From: Candidatus Avoscillospira stercoripullorum | GTDB taxonomy: Bacteria; Bacillota; Clostridia; Oscillospirales; Oscillospiraceae | Length of the DNA: 20,791 nucleotides | Direction of reading: 5' to 3' | NCBI GenBank assembly: GCA_018712905.1 | Contig: DVGD01000250.1 | Span: forward strand, 1 to 20,791 | Shown: in pieces, positions 8,101-14,189 of the stretch | Layout of the letters: every line of letters starts with the position of its first letter | Numbering within the stretch: position 1 is the first letter of the stretch | Position numbers and translations under genes: made by a program | Notes under the pieces: generated by a model | The model's database searches: none | What the model saw: only the letters and a program-made list of their open reading frames with translations | Told to the model about the DNA's origin: nothing

Positions 8101-9003
8101 GTTGTTCGCCTCCTGATGGGTTTGTTCCGCGCCGTCCTGGGAAAGGGCGGCGCTGCCCCCGGCGATCTCGGTGATCTCCTGGGTGATTTTCGTCTGCCGC
8201 GCCATGTTGAGCCGCAGATTGAGGGTTTTGAGGAGCTCCTCGGCGTTCTTCGTGGCGCTCTGCATGGCGTTCATGCGGGCAAAGTGCTCCGCGGCGTAGG
8301 CCTGCACCAGGGCGCCGAAGACCCGGGAGGTGATGAACTGGGGCACCAGCTGGTCGAAGACCTCCTGGGGCGAGGGGGTATAGATGGCGTCGCGCAGGTC
8401 GTGGGAGGTGGGCACATTTTGAAAGTCCGTCAGGCGGATGGGCAGCACCCGCTGCATAATGGGCTGGTTGACCACCTTGCCCGAGACGGCGTAGAGGGTG
8501 AAAATCACGCAGATCTCGTCCACCTGCCCCGAGTCGAAGAGGTCGATGACCGCCTGGGAGAGCGCCATAGCGTTGTAGAGCGAGGGGTTTTGCGCCATGC
8601 CCACCACCTCGTAGTCCGGCACCATGCCCTTCTTGCGGAAGAAGTCGTTGGCGAAGACGCCCACGGTGGCCAGGTGGCTGCCCGGGTAGCGCTGAATCTC
8701 CTGATAGGCAAAGGAGAGCACCGTCTCATTGTAGCTGCCCGCCATGCCCTTGTCGCCGGCCATGACGATATAGGCGCGGCGGTGGCCCCGGTGGGTCTCG
8801 AGATACGGGTGGGAGATATTCTGCGAGGACATGAGAATGTCCTTCATGGTGGTCTGGAGCTTTTCAAAATACTGCTGGTTATAGGGAATATAGCCGGAGA
8901 ACTTGCGCATTTTCGCCGAGGAAACCAGCTCCATGGCGTTGGTGATCTTCCGCGTCTCCCCTACTGCGGCAATGTGATGCCGGATTTCACTGACGTTCTC
9001 CAT
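6700..9003 (-). CDS. atpG: Gamma-beta open frame: F1 ATP synthase gamma subunit continuous with beta
   Basis: This is one uninterrupted frame of 767 residues. Residues 1-287 are a complete gamma subunit, the central rotor shaft: N-terminal helix IRHHIAAVGETRKITNAMEL, then the Rossmann-like core, then the C-terminal helix ending ITQEITEIAGGSAAL. Gamma normally stops there. Here a 14-residue linker (SQDGAEQTHQEANN) runs straight into the beta start MDENFDGAVIERINGPVL at residue 302. The linker DNA looks like a former intergenic spacer because it contains AGGAGG. A CAG codon follows the gamma end, and a single C-to-T change would make it TAG. I chose ATG at 9003 because GAGG lies 7 nt upstream; an in-frame GTG at 9009 overlapping the atpA stop is possible. 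A lost stop, a sequencing error or a real fusion all fit. Confidence 0.88.
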   Translation of the reverse strand: MENVSEIRHHIAAVGETRKITNAMELVSSAKMRKFSGYIPYNQQYFEKLQTTMKDILMSSQNISHPYLETHRGHRRAYIVMAGDKGMAGSYNETVLSFAYQEIQRYPGSHLATVGVFANDFFRKKGMVPDYEVVGMAQNPSLYNAMALSQAVIDLFDSGQVDEICVIFTLYAVSGKVVNQPIMQRVLPIRLTDFQNVPTSHDLRDAIYTPSPQEVFDQLVPQFITSRVFGALVQAYAAEHFARMNAMQSATKNAEELLKTLNLRLNMARQTKITQEITEIAGGSAALSQDGAEQTHQEANNMDENFDGAVIERINGPVLTVRYPEGAAYHLHDLLVAENGVHMEVAAFARPGAVRCIALDATYGLSCGMKVENTGSCITAPVGEAVLGRVVNALGEPIDRAGEIPAKERWPIFRDAPTFHETNPKTEFLETGIKVIDLLTPYAKGGKIGLFGGAGVGKTVLIMELIYNIAKEHGGYSVFTGVGERSREGNDLIHDMTASGAIKNTAMAFGQMNEPPGSRMRVAMTGLTMAEYFRDVMNQDVLLFIDNIFRYVQAGNEVSAMLGRMPSSVGYQPTLANELGELEERIASTENGSITSVQAIYVPADDLTDPAPATIFSHLDATTVLSRQVAEMGIYPAVSPLESNSRILTPEIVGEEHYSVARRVQACLQRYNELKDIISILGMEELAEEDRKVVYRARKIQMFLSQPMNVAETFTGKPGRFVPLKDTIRSFKTIVDGEVDDLPESAFFMVGDIDEAIAKAKEMESHG
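8098..8114 (-). promoter_or_regulatory. Internal ribosome binding site and ATG for beta
   Basis: AGGAGG (8109-8114, minus strand) is followed by an 8-nt spacer and ATG (8098-8100). It lies inside an open frame coming from gamma. A perfect Shine-Dalgarno at ideal spacing argues that beta is initiated here as in a normal atp operon. Confidence 0.85.
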
Positions 9004-9005
9004 GC

Positions 9006-10511
9006 TCACGCCTCATAGGACTTGGCAAAGTCTCGGATGATGCCCGTGAGGGTTCTTCTGCCGCTTTGGCTCAGGCGCTTGGTGGTGTCCACGGTCTTCA
9101 TGCCGCTGGCGGCCTGGCTGTAGAGGTGGGCAAGGAGCTTCTCGGCGAAGTCGCCCACCTTCTGGGTGGGGATATTCTGGAGGAGGTTCTCGCCGTAGGC
9201 CAAAAGCAGGGCAACCTGCGCCGAGAGCTTGTAAATCTGCTGCTGGGACTGCTTTAAAAGCTCGGTCATCCGGGCGCCGCGATCTAAGAGCTTCTTGGTC
9301 TCGGCATCCACGTCGGCACCGAACTGGGCGAAGACCGCCATGTCGCGGTACTGCGCCACCTCCAGCCGGAGGGAGCCCGAGACATCCCGCATGGCCGGGT
9401 GCTGGGCGCTTCTGCCCACACGGGACACGGAAAGTCCCACGTTCACCGCCGGACGCACGCCGGCGTGGAAGAGCTCGCTCTCCAGGAAAATCTGGCCGTC
9501 GGTGATGGAGATGACGTTGGTGGGGATATAGGCCGAGATGTCGCCGGCCATGGTCTCCACGATGGGCAAGGCCGTGATGGAGCCGCCGCCCTGCTCTTTG
9601 CTCAGGTGCGCCGCCCGCTCTAAGAGCCGGGAGTGGAGGTAGAACACGTCGCCGGGATACGCCTCGCGTCCCGAGGGACGGCGGAGCAGCAGGGACATGG
9701 TACGGTAGGCAACGGCGTGCTTACTAAGGTCGTCGTAGACCACCAGCACGTCCTTGCCCTGGTGCATGAATTCCTCGGCGATGGCGCAGGCCGCGTAGGG
9801 CGCCAAATACTGCATGGCAGCCGAATCCGAAGCCGTGGCCGCCACCACCACGCACCGCTCCAGGGCGCCCGCCTCCTGAAGCTGGCGGACAATGCCCGCC
9901 ACCGAGGCGGCCTTCTGGCCGATGGCGCAGTAGACGGAGATGACGCCGCTGTCCTTTTGGTTGAGCATGGTGGACAGGGCGATGGTGGTCTTGCCGGTCT
10001 GGCGGTCGCCGATGATGAGCTCCCGCTGTCCCCGGCCAATGGGGATCATGCTGTCAATGGCCAGGATGCCGGTCTCCATGGGGGTGTCCACCGGCGCGCG
10101 ATCCATGATGGCCGGGGCGGGGCACTCCACCTCCCGGAACCGCTGGGCTTTAAGCGGCATGCCGTCCAGAGGGCGGCCGATGGGATCCACCACCCGACCC
10201 AGGAGCTCTCGCCCCACGCACACGTCGGAAATGCGTCCCGTGCCCCGCACCACGGAGCCGGGCACCACGGTATCGGCCTTGCCGAGCAGCGCCGCGCCCA
10301 CGCCGGTGAGGCTCATGTCCAATGCCATGCCGTAGACCTGGCCTTCAAATTCCAAAAGCTCTCCGTATTTGGCGTGGGGCAGTCCCTCCACCTGGACGAT
10401 GCCGTCCTGGACGGACTTCACCCGGCCATATTCATAGGTGACCATCTCGGGCGAGAATCCCTCCAGGCGTTCCTTGAGGAACTCGCCGATGGCAATATCA
10501 AATCGAAGCAT
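9006..10511 (-). CDS. atpA: F1 ATP synthase alpha subunit
   Basis: The product is 501 aa, normal for alpha. It has an N-terminal helix (FDIAIGEFLKERLEGF), then the beta-barrel domain (YGRVKSVQDGIVQVEGL, GELLEFEG). The nucleotide-binding domain has Walker A GDRQTGKT at 168-175 and VLVVYDDLSKHAVAYR at 255-270. SVSRVGRSAQ at 361-370 carries the arginine finger R364, which completes the catalytic site on beta. Alpha binds nucleotide at non-catalytic sites and forms the alpha3beta3 hexamer. The ATG at 10511 is preceded by GGAGGG in the 11-nt gap after the b-delta gene. Its TGA lies just before the gamma ATG. Alpha's N-terminal helix normally docks on the delta N-terminal bundle, which is not encoded here. 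Confidence 0.97.
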   Translation of the reverse strand: MLRFDIAIGEFLKERLEGFSPEMVTYEYGRVKSVQDGIVQVEGLPHAKYGELLEFEGQVYGMALDMSLTGVGAALLGKADTVVPGSVVRGTGRISDVCVGRELLGRVVDPIGRPLDGMPLKAQRFREVECPAPAIMDRAPVDTPMETGILAIDSMIPIGRGQRELIIGDRQTGKTTIALSTMLNQKDSGVISVYCAIGQKAASVAGIVRQLQEAGALERCVVVAATASDSAAMQYLAPYAACAIAEEFMHQGKDVLVVYDDLSKHAVAYRTMSLLLRRPSGREAYPGDVFYLHSRLLERAAHLSKEQGGGSITALPIVETMAGDISAYIPTNVISITDGQIFLESELFHAGVRPAVNVGLSVSRVGRSAQHPAMRDVSGSLRLEVAQYRDMAVFAQFGADVDAETKKLLDRGARMTELLKQSQQQIYKLSAQVALLLAYGENLLQNIPTQKVGDFAEKLLAHLYSQAASGMKTVDTTKRLSQSGRRTLTGIIRDFAKSYEA

Positions 10512-10522
10512 GGTAGCCCTCC

Positions 10523-11206
10523 TCAGGAGAGTTTCTGCTTCATGGTCTGAAGCTGGGCGGCGTAGCTGAAGTCATAGACCCGGCCGTCCACGTAGGCGGC
10601 GTAGCCGCCGATGAGGCTCTCGTCCACCTCGATGGTGAGCTTCAGCGTGGTGCCCAGCATGGCCTCCAGCTGGGCGCGCATCTTGTCGATGGTCTCCTGG
10701 TCGGTCTCCATGGCCAGCTTCAAAACGCCGGTCTTGGTGCCGGTCTTCTTGGTCTCGCCGGCGGCGATGCGCTGCTTGGTGGCCTCGTCAAAGCGCAGGA
10801 CGCGCCCGGCCATGGTAACAGCCAGGTCGGTGAGTTCGTCCTTGGCCGAATCCATGGCGCGCTGCTTCAAGTCCTTCGCTTCCTGCTTGGCCTGGTAGAC
10901 GATGCGGCCTGCCTCGGCCTCGGCCTCCTTGGTGATGTCCTCGGCGTGCTCGGCGCCCTCCTTGTAGCCCCGGGCGACGATGGCCTGGCACTCCTCCTCG
11001 GCCTTGGAGAGCTTTTCCGCGTAGTCGGCCTTGAGCGCTTCGGCCTGGGCGTTCTTGTCCGCGGCCTCCTGGAGCTCCGCGGCTACCCGCGCCTCCCGCG
11101 CCGAGAGGAATTTGCGCACGGGATTGAAGAGCAGCGCCCGGAGAATGAGAAACAGCACCACGAGATTGACCAAATGGATGGCCAGATCAATGGGGTATAG
11201 TTCCAT
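10523..11206 (-). CDS. atpF: ATP synthase b subunit fused to the delta C-terminal domain
   Basis: The product is 227 aa, longer than a normal b (about 160). Residues 9-28 are one membrane helix (AIHLVNLVVLFLILRALLFN), and 30-140 are the charged alpha-helical b stalk, ending DLAVTMAGRVLRFD. After a Lys/Thr/Gly-rich linker (141-160), residues 161-227 match the delta C-terminal domain: VLKLAMETDQETIDKM, then the signature VDESLIGGYAAYVDGRVYDFS and the terminal helix AQLQTMKQKLS. The delta N-terminal bundle of about 105 aa, which binds alpha, is absent, and no separate atpH exists where it belongs between atpF and atpA. The peripheral stalk is therefore one polypeptide. Mycobacterial b-delta fusions keep a full delta, so this looks different. 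The ATG at 11206 has GGAGG nearby and lies 12 nt after atpE. Confidence 0.92.
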   Translation of the reverse strand: MELYPIDLAIHLVNLVVLFLILRALLFNPVRKFLSAREARVAAELQEAADKNAQAEALKADYAEKLSKAEEECQAIVARGYKEGAEHAEDITKEAEAEAGRIVYQAKQEAKDLKQRAMDSAKDELTDLAVTMAGRVLRFDEATKQRIAAGETKKTGTKTGVLKLAMETDQETIDKMRAQLEAMLGTTLKLTIEVDESLIGGYAAYVDGRVYDFSYAAQLQTMKQKLS

Positions 11207-11218
11207 GGGAGCCTCCTT

Positions 11219-11446
11219 TTAGCGCATGGTGAAGATCATGATGAGGGCGGTGACGAAGCCGTAGATGGCGCAGGATTCCGTAAGCGCCAGACCCATGATG
11301 AGGATGGACTGAATCTTGCCCGAGGCCTCGGGCTGGCGGGCAGTGGCGTCCACGGCTTTGCCCGTGGCCATACCCATGGCGAAGCCGGCAAAGGCGCAGG
11401 GCAGAAGAGCCAGGGCGGCGGCGAGTGCGATGGTTCCGATGTTCAT
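11219..11446 (-). CDS. atpE: ATP synthase c subunit (rotor ring)
   Basis: The product is 75 aa with two membrane helices. Helix 1 ends GFAMGMATGK, the cytoplasmic loop is R37-Q38-P39-E40, and helix 2 carries the ion-binding carboxylate E57 in ALTESCAIYGFV. S58 and Y62 match the ES...Y pattern of sodium-binding c subunits. The helix-1 glutamine of that group (Q32 in Ilyobacter tartaricus, aligned by 13-residue spacing to the RQPE loop) is M24 here, so the coupling ion cannot be settled. GGAGG precedes the ATG at 11446 by about 8 nt, a strong site suited to the many copies of c per complex. A 150-bp multi-hairpin repeat separates it from atpB. Confidence 0.95.
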   Translation of the reverse strand: MNIGTIALAAALALLPCAFAGFAMGMATGKAVDATARQPEASGKIQSILIMGLALTESCAIYGFVTALIMIFTMR

Positions 11447-11515
11447 GTTGATTCCTCCAGAAATGATGATATTCTAAATTGAAAATACTTATTTTTGTTT
11501 CCTGATGCGATGCAC

Positions 11516-11690
11516 CCCAAAGCCTCTCCTTGAGGAGAGGTGGCACGCGAAGCGTGACGGAGAGGTGTGCCGCCCAACGGGCGGCGGCGCGCATGAGCCC
11601 TTACGCACATGCCGAAACCCTGCGGCAAACCTTCGGTGCGGTAACACCTCTCAGGCGCTCCGCGCCAGCTCCCCTCAAGGGGAGCCTTTG
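11516..11690. repeat. Multi-hairpin repeat, copy 3, inside the atp operon between atpB and atpE
   Basis: H1 CCTCTCC (11523-11529) pairs with GGAGAGG (11534-11540), H2 CACGC (11544-11548) with GCGTG (11552-11556), H3 GGCGC (11654-11658) with GCGCC (11662-11666), and H4 11668-11675 with 11678-11685. The central stem AGAGGTGT (11561-11568) pairs with ACACCTCT (11644-11651). The centre differs from copies 2 and 4 and has its own hairpin, GCCGCCC (11569-11575) with GGGCGGC (11579-11585). The element begins about 20 nt after the atpB stop and ends about 70 nt before the atpE ATG. Confidence 0.82.
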
Positions 11691-11707
11691 TCCCAGGCGA
11701 CGGGCTC

Positions 11708-12574
11708 TTACTCCACGGCCTCGCCGATGAAGGTGAGGGAGAGGGTGACGAAAATAAAGGCCTGAATGAGGGGGTGGAATACATTAAAATAGAGTCCCAC
11801 CACGCTGGGTACCGCCACGGCGTAGTTGCCCATGGCGAAATAGAGTAGATCCATGACAATGAGGCCGCCGAGCATATTGCCGAAGAGCCGGCAGGCCAGC
11901 GACACCGGCACGGCCAGGTCGCTCACCAGGTTCATGGGGTTTCTGTACCGCTTGAGGCGGCCGCCCACGCCCTTGACCTTGAAGCCGTAGTAGTTGATGA
12001 GCACAAAGGTCATCAGCGCCAGGGAGAAGGTCATGGTGATGTCCGACGTGGGAGCGCGGACGCCGAAGAGCTCCAAAATGGCGCTGCCCGCCAGGAAAGC
12101 GGCCACCATAAAGAGGTAGGCCGGCAGACCGTTGCCCAAATCGCCCACGTTGGCCTTGGTATACTTACAGAGGTTTTCCACCATGACCTCCAGGACGTTC
12201 TGGGCGCCCTTGGGGGTGTCCTGCATCCGGGGGATCACGGTGAGGCGCAGGATGAGCGCCACCAGAGTCAGCGCCGCCATGATGATCCAGGTATAGACCA
12301 CGGTCATGCTCAGGCTGAAGCCGCCCAAATCAATGCGCTCTGCCCAGATCTCCACGTTGAAGCTGCCCCGTTCCTTGACGCCGAAGATGAGCTCCAATGC
12401 CTTGACCACCAGGAGCCAGATGCCCAGGAGCATCACAATCGTGGGGAGCTTGGCGCGCAGGCGCTTTTGCTTTTTGCCCTCCTCCGCCGGCTTGGCGGCG
12501 TCAGACCTGCGCCAGAGCCAGCCCACAAAGGCCAGCACAGCGCCAAGACCCGCCAAAATCAATCTAGTTGCCAA
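11708..12574 (-). CDS. atpB: ATP synthase a subunit (ion channel)
   Basis: The a subunit forms the ion half-channels next to the c-ring. With a TTG start at 12574 the product is 288 aa. Family marks are IPRMQDTPKGAQNVLE (114-129), APTSDITMT (174-182), the essential arginine R229 in ACRLFGNMLGG, and Q271 in PLIQAFIFVTLSL. No ATG precedes the first conserved membrane helix in frame. The TTG at 12574 follows GGCAGGG and overlaps the end of the upstream gene by 11 nt; a second TTG at 12562 is also possible. The frame stays open to 12856, but that part is out-of-frame translation of the upstream gene. There is an extra N-terminal hydrophobic helix (LILAGLGAVLAFVGWL) and a Lys/Arg-rich linker before the usual first helix. 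The exact start is uncertain, the identity is not. Confidence 0.93.
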   Translation of the reverse strand: MATRLILAGLGAVLAFVGWLWRRSDAAKPAEEGKKQKRLRAKLPTIVMLLGIWLLVVKALELIFGVKERGSFNVEIWAERIDLGGFSLSMTVVYTWIIMAALTLVALILRLTVIPRMQDTPKGAQNVLEVMVENLCKYTKANVGDLGNGLPAYLFMVAAFLAGSAILELFGVRAPTSDITMTFSLALMTFVLINYYGFKVKGVGGRLKRYRNPMNLVSDLAVPVSLACRLFGNMLGGLIVMDLLYFAMGNYAVAVPSVVGLYFNVFHPLIQAFIFVTLSLTFIGEAVE

Positions 12575-12851
12575 TGGAATCCCTGCCTTTCTCCTTGCCC
12601 CGGCGGAGACGCAAGACCTCCCAGACGGCGCCGGCCAAGAGCACCGCCACCATGACCACCGCTGAAAGCGCCAGGCGCTCCCGCGCCAGGAACGCGCACA
12701 GCAAAAGGCCTGCCAGGGGGCATAAAAACTGTACGATAAACGGCCAGACGGTGAGCCGTCCAGCGCCCAGACGCCGCACGCCGTAAATGAGCAGCGCAAT
12801 CTCCGCGGCGCCAAAGGTAAGTCCCAGAACAATTGCCAGTACCGTTTGCAA
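12564..12851 (-). CDS. Small AtpI-like membrane protein
   Basis: The product is 95 aa, starting with TTG at 12851 behind a strong AAGGAGGAG at ideal spacing. Three to four hydrophobic segments can be seen (VLAIVLGLTFGAAEIALLIY, PFIVQFLCPLAGLLLCAFLA, SAVVMVAVLLAGAVWEVL), followed by a basic tail. Small hydrophobic proteins at this place upstream of atpB are usually ATP synthase subunit I, thought to help assemble the c-ring. Sequence similarity to AtpI cannot be confirmed by eye, so the function comes from position, size and topology. It is the first gene after the atp promoter and overlaps atpB. Confidence 0.72.
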   Translation of the reverse strand: MQTVLAIVLGLTFGAAEIALLIYGVRRLGAGRLTVWPFIVQFLCPLAGLLLCAFLARERLALSAVVMVAVLLAGAVWEVLRLRRGKEKGRDSIGN

Positions 12852-12884
12852 GGCATCTCCTCCTTTTCCCCCCGGCGCAGCCGT

Positions 12885-12915
12885 AAAAAAAGCGGGCTGC
12901 CTGGGCAGAGCCGCT
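12885..12915 (-). terminator. Terminator-like hairpin in the atp leader (possible attenuator)
   Basis: On the minus strand AGCGG (12911-12915) and CCGCT (12891-12895) pair, with inner CTGCC and GGCAG (12904-12908 with 12897-12901) and a small internal loop. A run of seven T follows (12885-12891). It lies about 75 nt after the -10 box and about 20 nt before the atpI-like ribosome site, so it is within the leader of the operon and not after a gene. Confidence 0.65.
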
Positions 12916-12987
12916 TCCCGAAATGGAGTTAGGCCGACATGCCGCCCAAGCCCGGGTGGATGATAACCTGATTTTTAGGATGCCCCA

Positions 12988-13016
12988 ATTATAGGAGCCT
13001 TGCTCGAGATTGTCAA
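12988..13016 (-). promoter_or_regulatory. Consensus sigma-A promoter of the ATP synthase operon
   Basis: On the minus strand there is a -35 TTGACA (13011-13016), a 17-bp spacer and a -10 TATAAT (12988-12993), a perfect match to the housekeeping consensus. A second ATTGACAA lies 22 bp upstream (TTGACA 13033-13038), two helical turns away, with no matching -10. Transcription should start near 12981, leaving a leader of about 130 nt before the TTG at 12851. Confidence 0.88.
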
Positions 13017-13050
13017 TATAACCAAAATGATTTGTCAATTTTAGTTAATA

Positions 13051-13067
13051 TGCCGAGTTTCTCGGCA
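13051..13067. promoter_or_regulatory. Short perfect inverted repeat upstream of the atp promoter
   Basis: TGCCGAG and CTCGGCA form 7-bp arms around a 3-bp TTT centre, 13 bp upstream of the outer TTGACA. It could be an operator or an incidental hairpin. The surrounding AT-rich stretch 13068-13180 shows no gene, only a small palindrome around GTCGAATTTCGAC. Confidence 0.3.
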
Positions 13068-13185
13068 GATAATCCTGTTGAATTTGAGACGATATTTTCC
13101 TGATAAGTTCCAAATATCTGGGATAGCGTAAAAAATAAGTCGAATTTCGACATATTTTATTGCGTTCATCCTCGCACCGCCCCCC

Positions 13186-13265
13186 GTAGGGGCGGATTAT
13201 ATATCCGCCCGCGGCAGTACGATTCCGCAGGTGCCTCCCCGGGCGCATATACAATGCGCCCCTAC
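13186..13265. repeat. GTAGGGG...CCCCTAC element, 80 bp
   Basis: The termini are GTAGGGG (13186-13192) and CCCCTAC (13259-13265). Hairpin A is GGGCGGAT (13190-13197) with ATCCGCCC (13203-13210). Hairpin B is GGGCGCAT (13241-13248) with ATGCGCCC (13254-13261). The layout equals that of the 78-bp element at 5998-6075, with different but still paired stem sequences. A further half-like hairpin, GGGTGC with GCACCC, follows at 13278-13292. Confidence 0.72.
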
Positions 13266-13327
13266 ATCCAGGCCGGAGGGTGCACCGCACCCCTATCAGC
13301 CGCCCGCGGGTCGATCGTACAAACGCC

Positions 13328-13363
13328 AAACCGGGCGCACCGCAAAAGCAGTGCGCCCGGTTT
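13328..13363 (-). terminator. Probable terminator of trmL-pgk-tpiA
   Basis: A 13-bp perfect stem (13328-13340 with 13351-13363) rich in GC and flanked by A and T residues lies 14 bp beyond the tpiA stop. On the minus strand the stem ends in GGTTT and then GGCGTTTG, so the T-run is weak. On the plus strand it ends in TTTT. A terminator role is likely from its position. Confidence 0.7.
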
Positions 13364-13376
13364 TCACATTTTTCAA

Positions 13377-14153
13377 TTACACCGTGGGCTGGTTGGCCGC
13401 TTCGATGATCTTCACGAACTTCTCGGGCACCAGGGAGGCGCCGCCGATGAGGCCGCCGTCGATGTCGGGCTGCGCCAGCAGCTCGAAGGCGTTCTTCTCG
13501 TTCATGGAACCGCCGTAGAGGATGGAGGTGGCGCGGGCAATCTTGGCGCCGTAGAGCTTGCGGATCACGGTGCGGATGTGCTCGCAGACTTCCTCGGCCT
13601 GCTCGGGGGTGGCAGTCTTGCCGGTGCCGATGGCCCAGATGGGCTCGTAGGCAATGACGATCTTGCGGATCTTCTCCTCGGCAACGCCGTGGAGGGCAGC
13701 CTTGATCTGCATGGTGATCCACTCCTCGGTGATGCCGATTTCCCGCTGCTCCAGGGTTTCGCCCACGCAGACGATGGGAATGAGCTCGGCGGCCAGGGCG
13801 GCCTGCACCTTGGCGTTCACTTCGGCGTCGGTCTCGCCCATGGCGCGGCGCTCGGAGTGGCCGATGATGACGTACTTGCAGCCGGCGTCCACCAGCATGT
13901 TGGTGGCAATCTCACCGGTGTAAGCGCCGGAGGCATTGGCGTTGCAGTTCTCGGCGCCGATGCCCACGCGGGTCTCCCGCATGGCGCGCACGGCGGCAGG
14001 GATGCAGACGGCGGGCACGCAGATGGCCACATCGCACCAGCGACCCTTGGGCATCATGGCCTTGAACTCGGTCATGAAGGTCTTGGTGTCGGAGGGAGTC
14101 TTGTTCATCTTCCAGTTGGCGGCAATCACCGTCTTGCGATACTTTCTGTTCAT
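13377..14153 (-). CDS. tpiA: Triosephosphate isomerase
   Basis: The product is 258 aa, a normal length. It interconverts dihydroxyacetone phosphate and glyceraldehyde 3-phosphate in the cytoplasm. Catalytic residues are all visible: N13 and K15 in AANWKMN, H99 in IIGHSERR, and the base E170 in IAYEPIWAIGTGK, which runs into the mobile loop. The phosphate-binding ILYGGSMNEKN and GGLIGGASL near the C-terminus are intact. GGAG lies 9 nt before the ATG at 14153. It follows pgk by 36 nt and is probably cotranscribed with it. Confidence 0.98.
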   Translation of the reverse strand: MNRKYRKTVIAANWKMNKTPSDTKTFMTEFKAMMPKGRWCDVAICVPAVCIPAAVRAMRETRVGIGAENCNANASGAYTGEIATNMLVDAGCKYVIIGHSERRAMGETDAEVNAKVQAALAAELIPIVCVGETLEQREIGITEEWITMQIKAALHGVAEEKIRKIVIAYEPIWAIGTGKTATPEQAEEVCEHIRTVIRKLYGAKIARATSILYGGSMNEKNAFELLAQPDIDGGLIGGASLVPEKFVKIIEAANQPTV

Positions 14154-14189
14154 GGGTCTATGTCTCCTATACTAGAATATTGGTTGCAA

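Noticed and set aside
7744..10550. Plus-strand frames of about 300-420 codons opposite atpA and atpG-D
   Set aside because: Their composition (His, Gly, Val, Asp, Arg) is typical of antisense shadows of GC-rich genes; the minus-strand frames carry complete ATP synthase motifs.
12575..12856. N-terminal extension of the a subunit frame up to 12856
   Set aside because: This part is the atpI-like gene read in another frame, rich in Trp, Arg and Cys and unlike any a subunit.
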